Below, one piece after another: positions 8,763 through 15,850 of a DNA stretch of 23,838 nt. Origin of the DNA: CACPJA01 sp964629335 (lineage in GTDB: Bacteria; Pseudomonadota; Gammaproteobacteria; Steroidobacterales; UBA11654); the NCBI GenBank assembly GCA_964629335.1, contig CAZVRH010000015.1, forward strand, positions 1-23,838, given 5' to 3'. The stretch's first letter is position 1; every line of letters starts with the position of its first letter. The translations under genes and the position numbers were made by a program. Below the pieces are notes generated by a model, which was given only the letters and a program-made list of their open reading frames with translations, did not search any database and had not been told where the DNA came from.

Positions 8763-8844
8763 AAGCTTATCTTGGTATTATCTGATGTCATAATCAATGA
8801 TTGTAATTATAATGTTGTTAATATTACATTTATCATTAATTTAT
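8763..8844. promoter_or_regulatory. Divergent promoter region
   Basis: This 82-nt AT-rich gap separates two divergent operons. On the plus strand a perfect TATAAT at 8808-8813 lies 31 nt before the rhodanese ATG, without a good -35 at the expected distance. On the minus strand, GATAAT is read at 8782-8777, with only a weak -35 candidate. A short inverted repeat (CAAT-G-ATTG, 8794-8802) lies between them. No clear FNR or other operator is recognisable. Confidence 0.4.
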
Positions 8845-9138
8845 ATGAATAAGTTTAAGAATATTACAACTCAAGAGGCTAAAAATCTGTTAAGAGAGGA
8901 TATTTATTTAATAGATATTAGAGATGAACAGAGCTACTCACTTTCCCATATTGATGGAGCATTAAATTTGAATCACCAAGGTATTCTTCAATTTATTAAA
9001 ACAGCTGAAAAAAATAAGCCCACAATTATTTATTGCTACAAGGGAATTTCTAGCCAGAATGCAGCTGAGTTCTTTGTTCATGAAGGATTTAAAGAAGTTT
9101 ATAGTTTAGAGGGTGGTTATGAGCTCTGGTCAGAATAA
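8845..9138 (+). CDS. glpE: GlpE-type single-domain rhodanese (thiosulfate sulfurtransferase)
   Basis: A 97-aa cytoplasmic rhodanese that carries a persulfide on Cys64. The active-site loop CYKGISS (64-70) closely matches the CYHGNSS loop of E. coli GlpE, and the flanking features (LIDIRDEQSY, then EGGYELW at the end) are standard. I chose the ATG at 8845 because it aligns with the GlpE N-terminus and lies downstream of the TATAAT. An in-frame ATG at 8797 would add a 16-residue hydrophobic stretch that looks like translated AT-rich spacer. The 3' end overlaps fdsG by 20 nt, so the two are translationally coupled. The context suggests it may supply sulfur for the formate dehydrogenase Mo centre, which is inference. 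Confidence 0.82.
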   Translation: MNKFKNITTQEAKNLLREDIYLIDIRDEQSYSLSHIDGALNLNHQGILQFIKTAEKNKPTIIYCYKGISSQNAAEFFVHEGFKEVYSLEGGYELWSE

Positions 9139-9595
9139 TTCCATTGATCCGATAAAGATTATCAAACCTTTTGTTGAAAAAAAAGGTGGCCTAATCCCTG
9201 CATTACATGCCCTCCAAGATGAACTGGGTTTTATCAGCAAGAATAATATTGAAAAATTAGCTACAGCTTTTAATTACTCCCAAGCTGAAATCATTGACGT
9301 AATCACTTTCTACGATGATTTTAGGACTGAACCTGAAGGGATGAATGTAATCAAAATTTGTCAGGCTGAAGCTTGTCAAAGTCAAAATTGTAAACAGTTA
9401 TTAAAGGAAATTAGCTCACATTTTAATCTTGGATTGGATGAAACTAACCATGATTTGGATATCACCTTAAAAGAAGTTTTTTGTCTAGGTAACTGTGCAT
9501 TGGGTCCATCCGTAATGGTCAATGATAGCGTTATAGGTGAAGCATCGACTGAAAAGATTTCTAATCATTTAAAAATCAAAAGAAACGATGACTGA
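9119..9595 (+). CDS. fdsG: NAD-dependent formate dehydrogenase gamma subunit (NuoE-like, [2Fe-2S])
   Basis: A 158-aa thioredoxin-like ferredoxin subunit homologous to NuoE of complex I, which passes electrons in the soluble formate dehydrogenase. The four [2Fe-2S] ligands have the NuoE spacing: C81-x4-C86 (CQAEAC) and C122-x3-C126 (CLGNC). The N-terminal helical part (GGLIPALHALQDELGFI and ITFYDDF) is typical of FdsG/NuoE. The ATG at 9119 is preferred over an in-frame GTG at 9113; GAGGGTGG lies just before it, inside the rhodanese gene. It overlaps fdsB by 8 nt. No other Nuo genes are nearby, and the neighbours fdsB and fdsA identify it as a formate dehydrogenase subunit, not complex I. Confidence 0.92.
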   Translation: MSSGQNNSIDPIKIIKPFVEKKGGLIPALHALQDELGFISKNNIEKLATAFNYSQAEIIDVITFYDDFRTEPEGMNVIKICQAEACQSQNCKQLLKEISSHFNLGLDETNHDLDITLKEVFCLGNCALGPSVMVNDSVIGEASTEKISNHLKIKRNDD

Positions 9596-11120
9596 AGTTA
9601 CCAAACTCTATATCCCAAATGAAACTTCAGCAAACTCTGTTGGAGCAAACTCTATCTATGAAACTATTTCAGAACTTATTGAAGATGACAGTGTAAGAAT
9701 CATTAGAAATGGATCTTGGGGTGCTTTTTGGCTAGAACCGTTTATTGAGATAGAGAAGGGCGGTATAAGAAAAGGGGCTTGTTATCGGGACATAGATTTG
9801 TCCCATTTGAAAACTATTGAAGAGTTCTTTATAGATTTTGATAGAAGAGACTCTTTTGATATCAGCAAAATTGATTTTATAGCAAAACAAAATAGGATTG
9901 TTTTTTCCAGAATAGGCAGCGAGGACCCTTTAAATATTGAGCATTATAAAAGCACCAAAGGATATCAATCCTTATTCAAAGCTTTAGATATTGGCCCTCA
10001 ACAAATCATTAATCGAATCAAAGACTCAGGCCTTACAGGGAGAGGTGGGGCAGCTTTCCCAACCGGAATTAAGATGCAAACAGTCTTTGATCAAGACAGC
10101 GGGATCAAATATCTGGCATGCAATGCGGACGAAGGTGATGGCGGCACTTTTTCGGACAGATTGATGATGGAATCAGATCCTTTTGCACTCATTGAAGGTA
10201 TGACAATAGCGGCCTATGCAGTAGGTGCTTCAAAAGGTTATATCTACTTAAGGTCTGAGTACCCATTAGCAAAAGAGTTTCTCAGCGAAGCTATCGATAT
10301 CGCATCGAACAATAATTTACTAGGTAAAAATATTCAAAACTCAGATTTTAACTTTGATATTGAGTTAAGAATTGGCGCTGGTTCTTATGTGTGTGGCGAA
10401 GAAACCGCGATGATGGAAAGTATTGAAGGCCGTAGAGGCTTAGTTCGATCAAAGCCACCTCTACCGGCGATCAGAGGATTATTTGGTAAACCCACCCTAA
10501 TAAATAATGTTATTACCCTAGCTACTATCCCTGCGCTCTTAGTGGATGATGATTGTGATTTTTCAGAAATTGGAACAAACAAATCGAAAGGAACTATGCC
10601 TTTTCAATTGAGTGGGAATGTAATGAATGGAGGTCTTATAGAAACCCGATTTGATATCACTCTGAGAGAGATTATAGAAAATTTTGGTTCTGGCACAAAA
10701 TCAGGACGGCCAGTACATGCGATACAAATTGGAGGTCCTCTAGGCATCTACTTACCATCTAATATGCTAGAGACGTCTTTAACGATAGAATCACTAGAAG
10801 AGCTTAAAGGATCGATAGGCCATGGTGGTATTATTGTCTTTGATGATTCTGTAGATATGTCAGAACAAGCAAAATTTGCTATGGAATTTTGTGTGAAAGA
10901 ATCTTGTGGTAAATGCACACCTTGCAGAATAGGGTCAGTCAGGGGAGTGGAAATAATTGAGCGCTTGCAAAGAAATAAAGCATCTAAAGATGATGCTGCA
11001 TTGTTGCATGAGTTGTGCAATACACTAGAATCGACTTCATTATGTGCAATGGGTGGAATGACGCCAAATCCAATTCATTCTATAATTAAATTCTTCCCAA
11101 ACGAATTAATTGAAACATGA
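9588..11120 (+). CDS. fdsB: NAD-dependent formate dehydrogenase beta subunit (NuoF-like, FMN, NAD-binding)
   Basis: A 510-aa flavoprotein that takes electrons from the Fe-S relay and reduces NAD+. The N-terminal 90 residues form the extra thioredoxin-like domain typical of FdsB (IIRNGSWGAFWLEP). The NADH/FMN site follows: GRGGAAFPTG at 151-160, NADEGDGGTFSDR at 179-191 and GAGSYVCGEET at 264-273. The [4Fe-4S] ligands are C440, C443 and C446 (ESCGKCTPCR) plus C486 (SLCAMGG). Length and motifs match FdsB of Rhodobacter and Cupriavidus. It overlaps fdsG by 8 nt and fdsA by 4 nt (ATGA), so the three subunits are made in step. Confidence 0.95.
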   Translation: MTEVTKLYIPNETSANSVGANSIYETISELIEDDSVRIIRNGSWGAFWLEPFIEIEKGGIRKGACYRDIDLSHLKTIEEFFIDFDRRDSFDISKIDFIAKQNRIVFSRIGSEDPLNIEHYKSTKGYQSLFKALDIGPQQIINRIKDSGLTGRGGAAFPTGIKMQTVFDQDSGIKYLACNADEGDGGTFSDRLMMESDPFALIEGMTIAAYAVGASKGYIYLRSEYPLAKEFLSEAIDIASNNNLLGKNIQNSDFNFDIELRIGAGSYVCGEETAMMESIEGRRGLVRSKPPLPAIRGLFGKPTLINNVITLATIPALLVDDDCDFSEIGTNKSKGTMPFQLSGNVMNGGLIETRFDITLREIIENFGSGTKSGRPVHAIQIGGPLGIYLPSNMLETSLTIESLEELKGSIGHGGIIVFDDSVDMSEQAKFAMEFCVKESCGKCTPCRIGSVRGVEIIERLQRNKASKDDAALLHELCNTLESTSLCAMGGMTPNPIHSIIKFFPNELIET

Positions 11121-13975
11121 CTTTATTAAAAGAAAAAGACTACGGAACACCAAAGATAACATCTGATAAAAATGTTACTGGCCATATAGATGATATTGAA
11201 ATAACAGTTCCAGAAGGGACATCTATTATGAGAGCGGCAGCTATGGTTGGAATAGATATACCTAGCTTGTGTGCTTCAGATAATATAGAGGCCTTTGGGT
11301 CCTGCAGACTTTGTATTGTAGATTTTGAAGGCAGAAAAGGGTTTGGTTATCCATCCTCATGCACAACACCACTTAGTAATGGAATGAAAGTGATCACAAA
11401 GAATTCTGACCTAAAGTCTTTAAGGAAAGATTTATTAGAAATGTATATCTCAGATCATCCTCTTGACTGTAACACTTGTTCAGCAGATGGTGATTGTGAT
11501 CTACAAACACAGGCCGATGATCATAGTCTTCTTAGGAATAATCAATTGATTACTTCAAAATATGATTTCAAAGATGGTTGTACTCACCTAGATGCTGAGT
11601 TGGATGCATCGAACCCTTACTTCAACTTTGATCCTGAAAAATGTATCGTTTGCTCTAAGTGCGTTAGGGCATGCAATGAAGTCCAAGGTACTTTTGCACT
11701 CTCTATAGAATCAAGAGGTTTTGAATCTAAAATCAAACCCGGAATCTCTAAAAACTTTTTTGACTCTGAATGTGTTTCTTGTGGAGCTTGCGTTCAAGCC
11801 TGTCCGACCGGTAGCTTGATAGAAAAATCAATAACCGAAAAGGGTATGCCCAATGAAACTGTTTTAACTACTTGTGCTTATTGTGGTGTTGGGTGTTCAT
11901 TCAAAGCTGAGGTAAGAGACAACGATGTGGTCAGAATGGTTCCATACAAAAAAGGTGGTGCTAATAATGGACATAGCTGTATTAAAGGAAGATTTGCTTG
12001 GGGATATGCAAAACATAAAGACAGGATTGCTAAGCCAATGATCCGTGATGATATTAATGATAATTGGAAAGAGGTTGAATGGGATGAAGCCATCGGATTT
12101 GCAGCAAAACGTTTTAAAGAAATACAAAATGAATACGGCACTAACTCTATCGGTGGTATTACATCTGCTAGAACCACCAATGAAGAAGCTTATATCGTTC
12201 AAAAGCTAATTAGAACTGCCTTCGGAAACAACAACGTAGATACTTGTGCAAGGGTTTGCCATTCACCCACAGGTTATGGATTAAAACAAACATTTGGAAC
12301 ATCAGCAGGAACGCAAAACTTTAAGAGTATTCAAAACGCAGATGTAATAATGGTTATTGGTGCTAACCCAACAGTAGGGCACCCTGTTTTTGCATCTCAA
12401 ATGAAGAAGAGAATTAGGCAAGGTGCAAAATTAATAGTCGTCGACCCAAGAAAAACAGACATCGTAGAATCACCCCATATCAAAGCTGATTTTCATCTTC
12501 CCATTTTACCAGGATCTAATGTGCCACTGATAAATGCATTTTCACATGTAGCTGTTCATGAAAATTTGATTGATCACGAATATATTAAAAGTAGATGTGA
12601 TAAAGCATCGTTTAATGATTGGATTGACTTTATAAAAGATAATTCAAATTCTCCTGAAGCAGCAGAGAAACCAACAGGCGTTGATGCAAGAACCATTAGG
12701 AAAGCGGCACGCCTTTATGCATCTGGTGACCATAGTGCAATATACTATGGCTTAGGTGTAACAGAACATTCACAAGGTTCTACAATGGTCATGGGAATGG
12801 CAAATCTAGCTATGGCAACAGGTAATGTCGGATTTGTAGGAGCGGGTGTAAATCCACTGAGAGGACAAAACAATGTCCAAGGTTCATGCGATATGGGTTC
12901 ATTCCCTCATGAATTACCTGGATATCGACCCATTACAGATGATGATATAAGGTCAATTTTTGAAAAAAAATGGAATGTCAAAATACAAAACGAAGCAGGC
13001 ATGAGATCAGTAAATATGTTTGATGCAGCAGTTGGGGGCGAATTCAAGGGTATTTATATTCAAGGTGAGGACTTTCTACAGTCAGAACCAAATATTCAAC
13101 ATATAGAAGAAGCATTTGGATCCATGGAATGTGTTGTTGTTCAAGATTTATTTTTAACTGAAACAGCGAACTTTGCTCATGTCTTTCTGCCTGCGACTTC
13201 TTTTTTAGAAAAAGATGGCACGTTTACAAACGCAGAACGAAGAATTAATAGGGTCAGGCCTGTAATGAAACCAATAACTGGAAAACACGAATGGGAAATT
13301 ACGCAAGACTTGTCTGCGGCTATGGGTTATGAAATGAATTTTGGATCGTCTGAAGAAATACTGGATGAAATTGCAGAGTTAACACCTACCTTTACTGGTG
13401 TATCATTCAAGAAACTTGATGAAGTTGGCAGTATACAATGGCCCTGCAATGAATCCGCACCTTTAGGTACACCAATAATGCATGTTGATGAGTTCGTACG
13501 TGGTAAAGGGCGGTTTATAATAACGGATTATGTTCCCACAAATGAAACTGCTAATAGAAAGTTTCCTTTATTGCTTACAACAGGAAGAAACCTAGTACAG
13601 TATAACGTTGGTACACAGACTAGAAGAACTCATAATACATTATGGTCGAATGAAGATGTTTTAGAGATACATCCAGCCGATGCTTCTACTAGAGGTATCG
13701 ATAATAATTCATTGGTCTTATTAAGGAGTAGAAAAGGGGAAACCACTTTAAAAGCGTTTGTCACAGAAAAAATACCAGCAGGTGTTGTATACACAACATT
13801 CCATAACCCTGAGACTGGTGCTAATGTCGTGACAACAGAAAACAGTGATTGGGCCACTAATTGCCCAGAATATAAAGTTACTGCAGTAGAGGTTGAACCT
13901 GCAAATCATCGATCTAAATGGCAAAAGAACCGTAAAAGTGATTTAAATCAAATACCAATAACTGTAAATCCTTAA
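11117..13975 (+). CDS. fdsA: NAD-dependent formate dehydrogenase catalytic alpha subunit (Mo-bis-MGD)
   Basis: A 952-aa catalytic subunit that oxidises formate to CO2 in the cytoplasm, close to the usual FdsA length. In order it carries a [2Fe-2S] domain (C52, C63, C66, C82), a His-Cys3 [4Fe-4S] site (H114, C118, C121, C127), two ferredoxin-type clusters (C176/179/182/186 and C219/222/225/229) and the Mo-proximal [4Fe-4S] (C253, C256, C260, C288). The molybdopterin domain and its C-terminal MGD-binding lobe follow. The active-site pair is C381-H382 (ARVCHSPTGYG), so it is the cysteine and not the selenocysteine form. All redox ligands appear intact, so the enzyme should be functional. The gene overlaps fdsB by 4 nt. 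It is followed after 5 nt by a second molybdopterin protein where fdsC and fdsD would normally lie. Confidence 0.95.
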   Translation: MTLLKEKDYGTPKITSDKNVTGHIDDIEITVPEGTSIMRAAAMVGIDIPSLCASDNIEAFGSCRLCIVDFEGRKGFGYPSSCTTPLSNGMKVITKNSDLKSLRKDLLEMYISDHPLDCNTCSADGDCDLQTQADDHSLLRNNQLITSKYDFKDGCTHLDAELDASNPYFNFDPEKCIVCSKCVRACNEVQGTFALSIESRGFESKIKPGISKNFFDSECVSCGACVQACPTGSLIEKSITEKGMPNETVLTTCAYCGVGCSFKAEVRDNDVVRMVPYKKGGANNGHSCIKGRFAWGYAKHKDRIAKPMIRDDINDNWKEVEWDEAIGFAAKRFKEIQNEYGTNSIGGITSARTTNEEAYIVQKLIRTAFGNNNVDTCARVCHSPTGYGLKQTFGTSAGTQNFKSIQNADVIMVIGANPTVGHPVFASQMKKRIRQGAKLIVVDPRKTDIVESPHIKADFHLPILPGSNVPLINAFSHVAVHENLIDHEYIKSRCDKASFNDWIDFIKDNSNSPEAAEKPTGVDARTIRKAARLYASGDHSAIYYGLGVTEHSQGSTMVMGMANLAMATGNVGFVGAGVNPLRGQNNVQGSCDMGSFPHELPGYRPITDDDIRSIFEKKWNVKIQNEAGMRSVNMFDAAVGGEFKGIYIQGEDFLQSEPNIQHIEEAFGSMECVVVQDLFLTETANFAHVFLPATSFLEKDGTFTNAERRINRVRPVMKPITGKHEWEITQDLSAAMGYEMNFGSSEEILDEIAELTPTFTGVSFKKLDEVGSIQWPCNESAPLGTPIMHVDEFVRGKGRFIITDYVPTNETANRKFPLLLTTGRNLVQYNVGTQTRRTHNTLWSNEDVLEIHPADASTRGIDNNSLVLLRSRKGETTLKAFVTEKIPAGVVYTTFHNPETGANVVTTENSDWATNCPEYKVTAVEVEPANHRSKWQKNRKSDLNQIPITVNP

Positions 13976-13980
13976 GAAAG

Positions 13981-15846
13981 ATGCAAACTATAACTGAACC
14001 TATTCCTAATCAAGTCTTTGAAAACAATACAATCGAAGAATTAAAAAAGCTTTCTCCAAAACAATTGAATGATTTAGGAAGAATTGTTAATCCGCTTTAT
14101 AAAAAACAAGGAGCTCAATCTTATTCGGTAATAACTTATGAAGATGCTATAAATCTTATCGGTAATAAATTAAAACAAGCAGATCCAAATAAAGGTTTCT
14201 TTTATGCTTCAGGGCGATCCTCCAATGAGGCCGCTTTAATTCTCCAAATCTTTGCAAGAGTATATGGATGCAATCATATAATTAATTGCTCTAACTATTG
14301 CCATAAAGCGTCTGGACTTGCTTTAACTTCAACTATAGGAAAAGGGCCGTCCACAATACGTTATGAGGATCTAGACAAAGCAGATCTGATCTTTGTGTTA
14401 GGTGCCAACCCTGCTTCTAATCACCCACGTTTTATCAAAGCATTATCAAAACACAGTCGAACAGGAGGGGAGGTCATAATTGTCAACCCATCTCTAGAAT
14501 CTGGTTTAGAAAAATTTTCTTCTCCTACCCATTATTGTCAACCACATGTGGGAGGAGATGCTGCCTTATTAACAGGAATTGCTAAATTCCTAATTGAGAA
14601 CCAGCATTACAATATCAAATTCTTAGATGATTTTTGTGAAGATTATGAAGATTATTTCAAATTTGTAAGAAGTATAAGTTGGGAAAAAATTACTAAAAGT
14701 TCTGGCGTAGAAATAGATGAAATTGAAAAAATTAGCTCAATCTATCTCAAATCAGAAAACACTGTATTTACTTGGGGAATGGGATTAACCCATCATATCA
14801 ATGGCACCGAAAATATTGAATCTATAAGTAATGTCGCACTTCTCAGAGGAATGATTGGGAAAAAGGGTAGAGGACTGCTACCTCTTAGATGGCATGACAA
14901 TGTTAAAAATGTTGGTTTTATGGGCATTAGTGAAGAGTTAAAATCAAAAATTTTTGAACTTATCGAACAACGATATAATTTATCTCTACCAAATTACCAG
15001 GGGATGGATACCTTGTCATGTATCCAATCTGCTGCTAAAGGTGAGATTGACTTTGCTTTTTTGTTAGGAGGTAATCTATTTTCTGTCAATCCAGATAGTG
15101 ATTTCTCAGAGACGGCATTAAGCTCAATACCATTTAAAGTGATGATCAACTCTACTCTAAATCAAACTAATCTAAATGGCATAGTGGGAGAAAATATAAT
15201 ACTGCCTTTCAAAGCCCAAGATGAACAAGAAAGAAGTTATATTAATTCAGAGGTTGAAATAATATCAGATGTAGCAACAGCCATTATTAATAAAGAGATC
15301 ATTAATTTCAGTGTCTTCAAACAACATAAAAACATACGCAGAGCAATTTCAAAGCTTTTGCCAAATTTTAAAGATATAAACAGAATCGATACTGAGAAAA
15401 AAGATTTTCATATCGGTGGAAACTATTTATTAAAACCGGAATTCAATACAAATTCTGGTAAAGCAATTTTTAAAATTCCCAGACACACTAATTGGGACTC
15501 TAAAAAAGACATTAGTTCATTTAACCTAACTTCGGTAAGAAGCGAAGGACAATTCAATACAATGATATATGATGAGAAAGATGCCTACAGAAAACAGAAA
15601 ACCAGAAATATTCTCTATATCAATCTTGCCGATATTCAATCTTTAGGACTATCAAGTGGTGACACAGTTGATGTCAGCAGTGACACAGGAATCATGAAAG
15701 GGCTTATCCTGGCTGAATACAACATAAAACCAGGAAATGTAATGACTTATATGCCAGAGGCTAATATATTGATCCCACAAAACGCTGATGAAAGAAGTAG
15801 AACGCCATCTTTTAAATCGGTTTCAGTTACAATAAGAAGCCATTAA
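13981..15846 (+). CDS. YdeP-type molybdopterin oxidoreductase, N-terminally short
   Basis: A 621-aa protein of the FdhF/YdeP-like molybdopterin oxidoreductase branch (the group called oxidoreductase alpha subunit). Family landmarks are FYASGRSSNEAAL at 74-86, a possible active-site pair C107-H108 (NYCHKASG), VLGANPASNHPR at 139-150 and the C-terminal MGD-binding segment (YMPEANILIP, about 590-600). Members I know are about 750 aa and begin with around 100 residues holding a Cys-rich CPGCAW-type motif. Here the protein starts just before the EELKKLSPKQLNDLGR block, so that region is absent, and only 5 nt separate it from fdsA, so it is not hidden upstream. It may still bind the cofactor but probably lacks the N-terminal metal site. 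Whether it is a second enzyme, a partner of FdsA or a cofactor-handling protein is unknown. AAGAAAG serves as ribosome-binding site. Confidence 0.85.
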   Translation: MQTITEPIPNQVFENNTIEELKKLSPKQLNDLGRIVNPLYKKQGAQSYSVITYEDAINLIGNKLKQADPNKGFFYASGRSSNEAALILQIFARVYGCNHIINCSNYCHKASGLALTSTIGKGPSTIRYEDLDKADLIFVLGANPASNHPRFIKALSKHSRTGGEVIIVNPSLESGLEKFSSPTHYCQPHVGGDAALLTGIAKFLIENQHYNIKFLDDFCEDYEDYFKFVRSISWEKITKSSGVEIDEIEKISSIYLKSENTVFTWGMGLTHHINGTENIESISNVALLRGMIGKKGRGLLPLRWHDNVKNVGFMGISEELKSKIFELIEQRYNLSLPNYQGMDTLSCIQSAAKGEIDFAFLLGGNLFSVNPDSDFSETALSSIPFKVMINSTLNQTNLNGIVGENIILPFKAQDEQERSYINSEVEIISDVATAIINKEIINFSVFKQHKNIRRAISKLLPNFKDINRIDTEKKDFHIGGNYLLKPEFNTNSGKAIFKIPRHTNWDSKKDISSFNLTSVRSEGQFNTMIYDEKDAYRKQKTRNILYINLADIQSLGLSSGDTVDVSSDTGIMKGLILAEYNIKPGNVMTYMPEANILIPQNADERSRTPSFKSVSVTIRSH

Positions 15847-15850
15847 TAAA

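Noticed and set aside
8797..8844. An upstream ATG that would give the rhodanese a hydrophobic N-terminal anchor.
   Set aside because: The extra residues look like translated AT-rich spacer, cover the TATAAT element and are absent from GlpE, whose N-terminus aligns with the ATG at 8845.
11878..12202. Two overlapping antisense open frames of about 100 codons inside fdsA.
   Set aside because: They shadow a conserved molybdopterin domain and have no ribosome-binding site or family features.
12239..12262. Possible selenocysteine in the formate dehydrogenase active site.
   Set aside because: The codon at the active-site position is TGC (Cys381), not TGA.
11117..13975. fdsA, fdsB and fdsG considered as complex I subunits NuoG, NuoF and NuoE.
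   Set aside because: fdsA has the formate dehydrogenase active site (ARVCHSPTG), fdsB has the FdsB-type N-terminal extension and DEGDGGTF motif, and no other nuo genes are adjacent.
13960..13985. A frameshift splitting a longer YdeP-like gene, with its N-terminal part in the fdsA region.
   Set aside because: fdsA is complete with a normal C-terminus up to the stop at 13975, leaving only 5 nt, so the missing part cannot be there.
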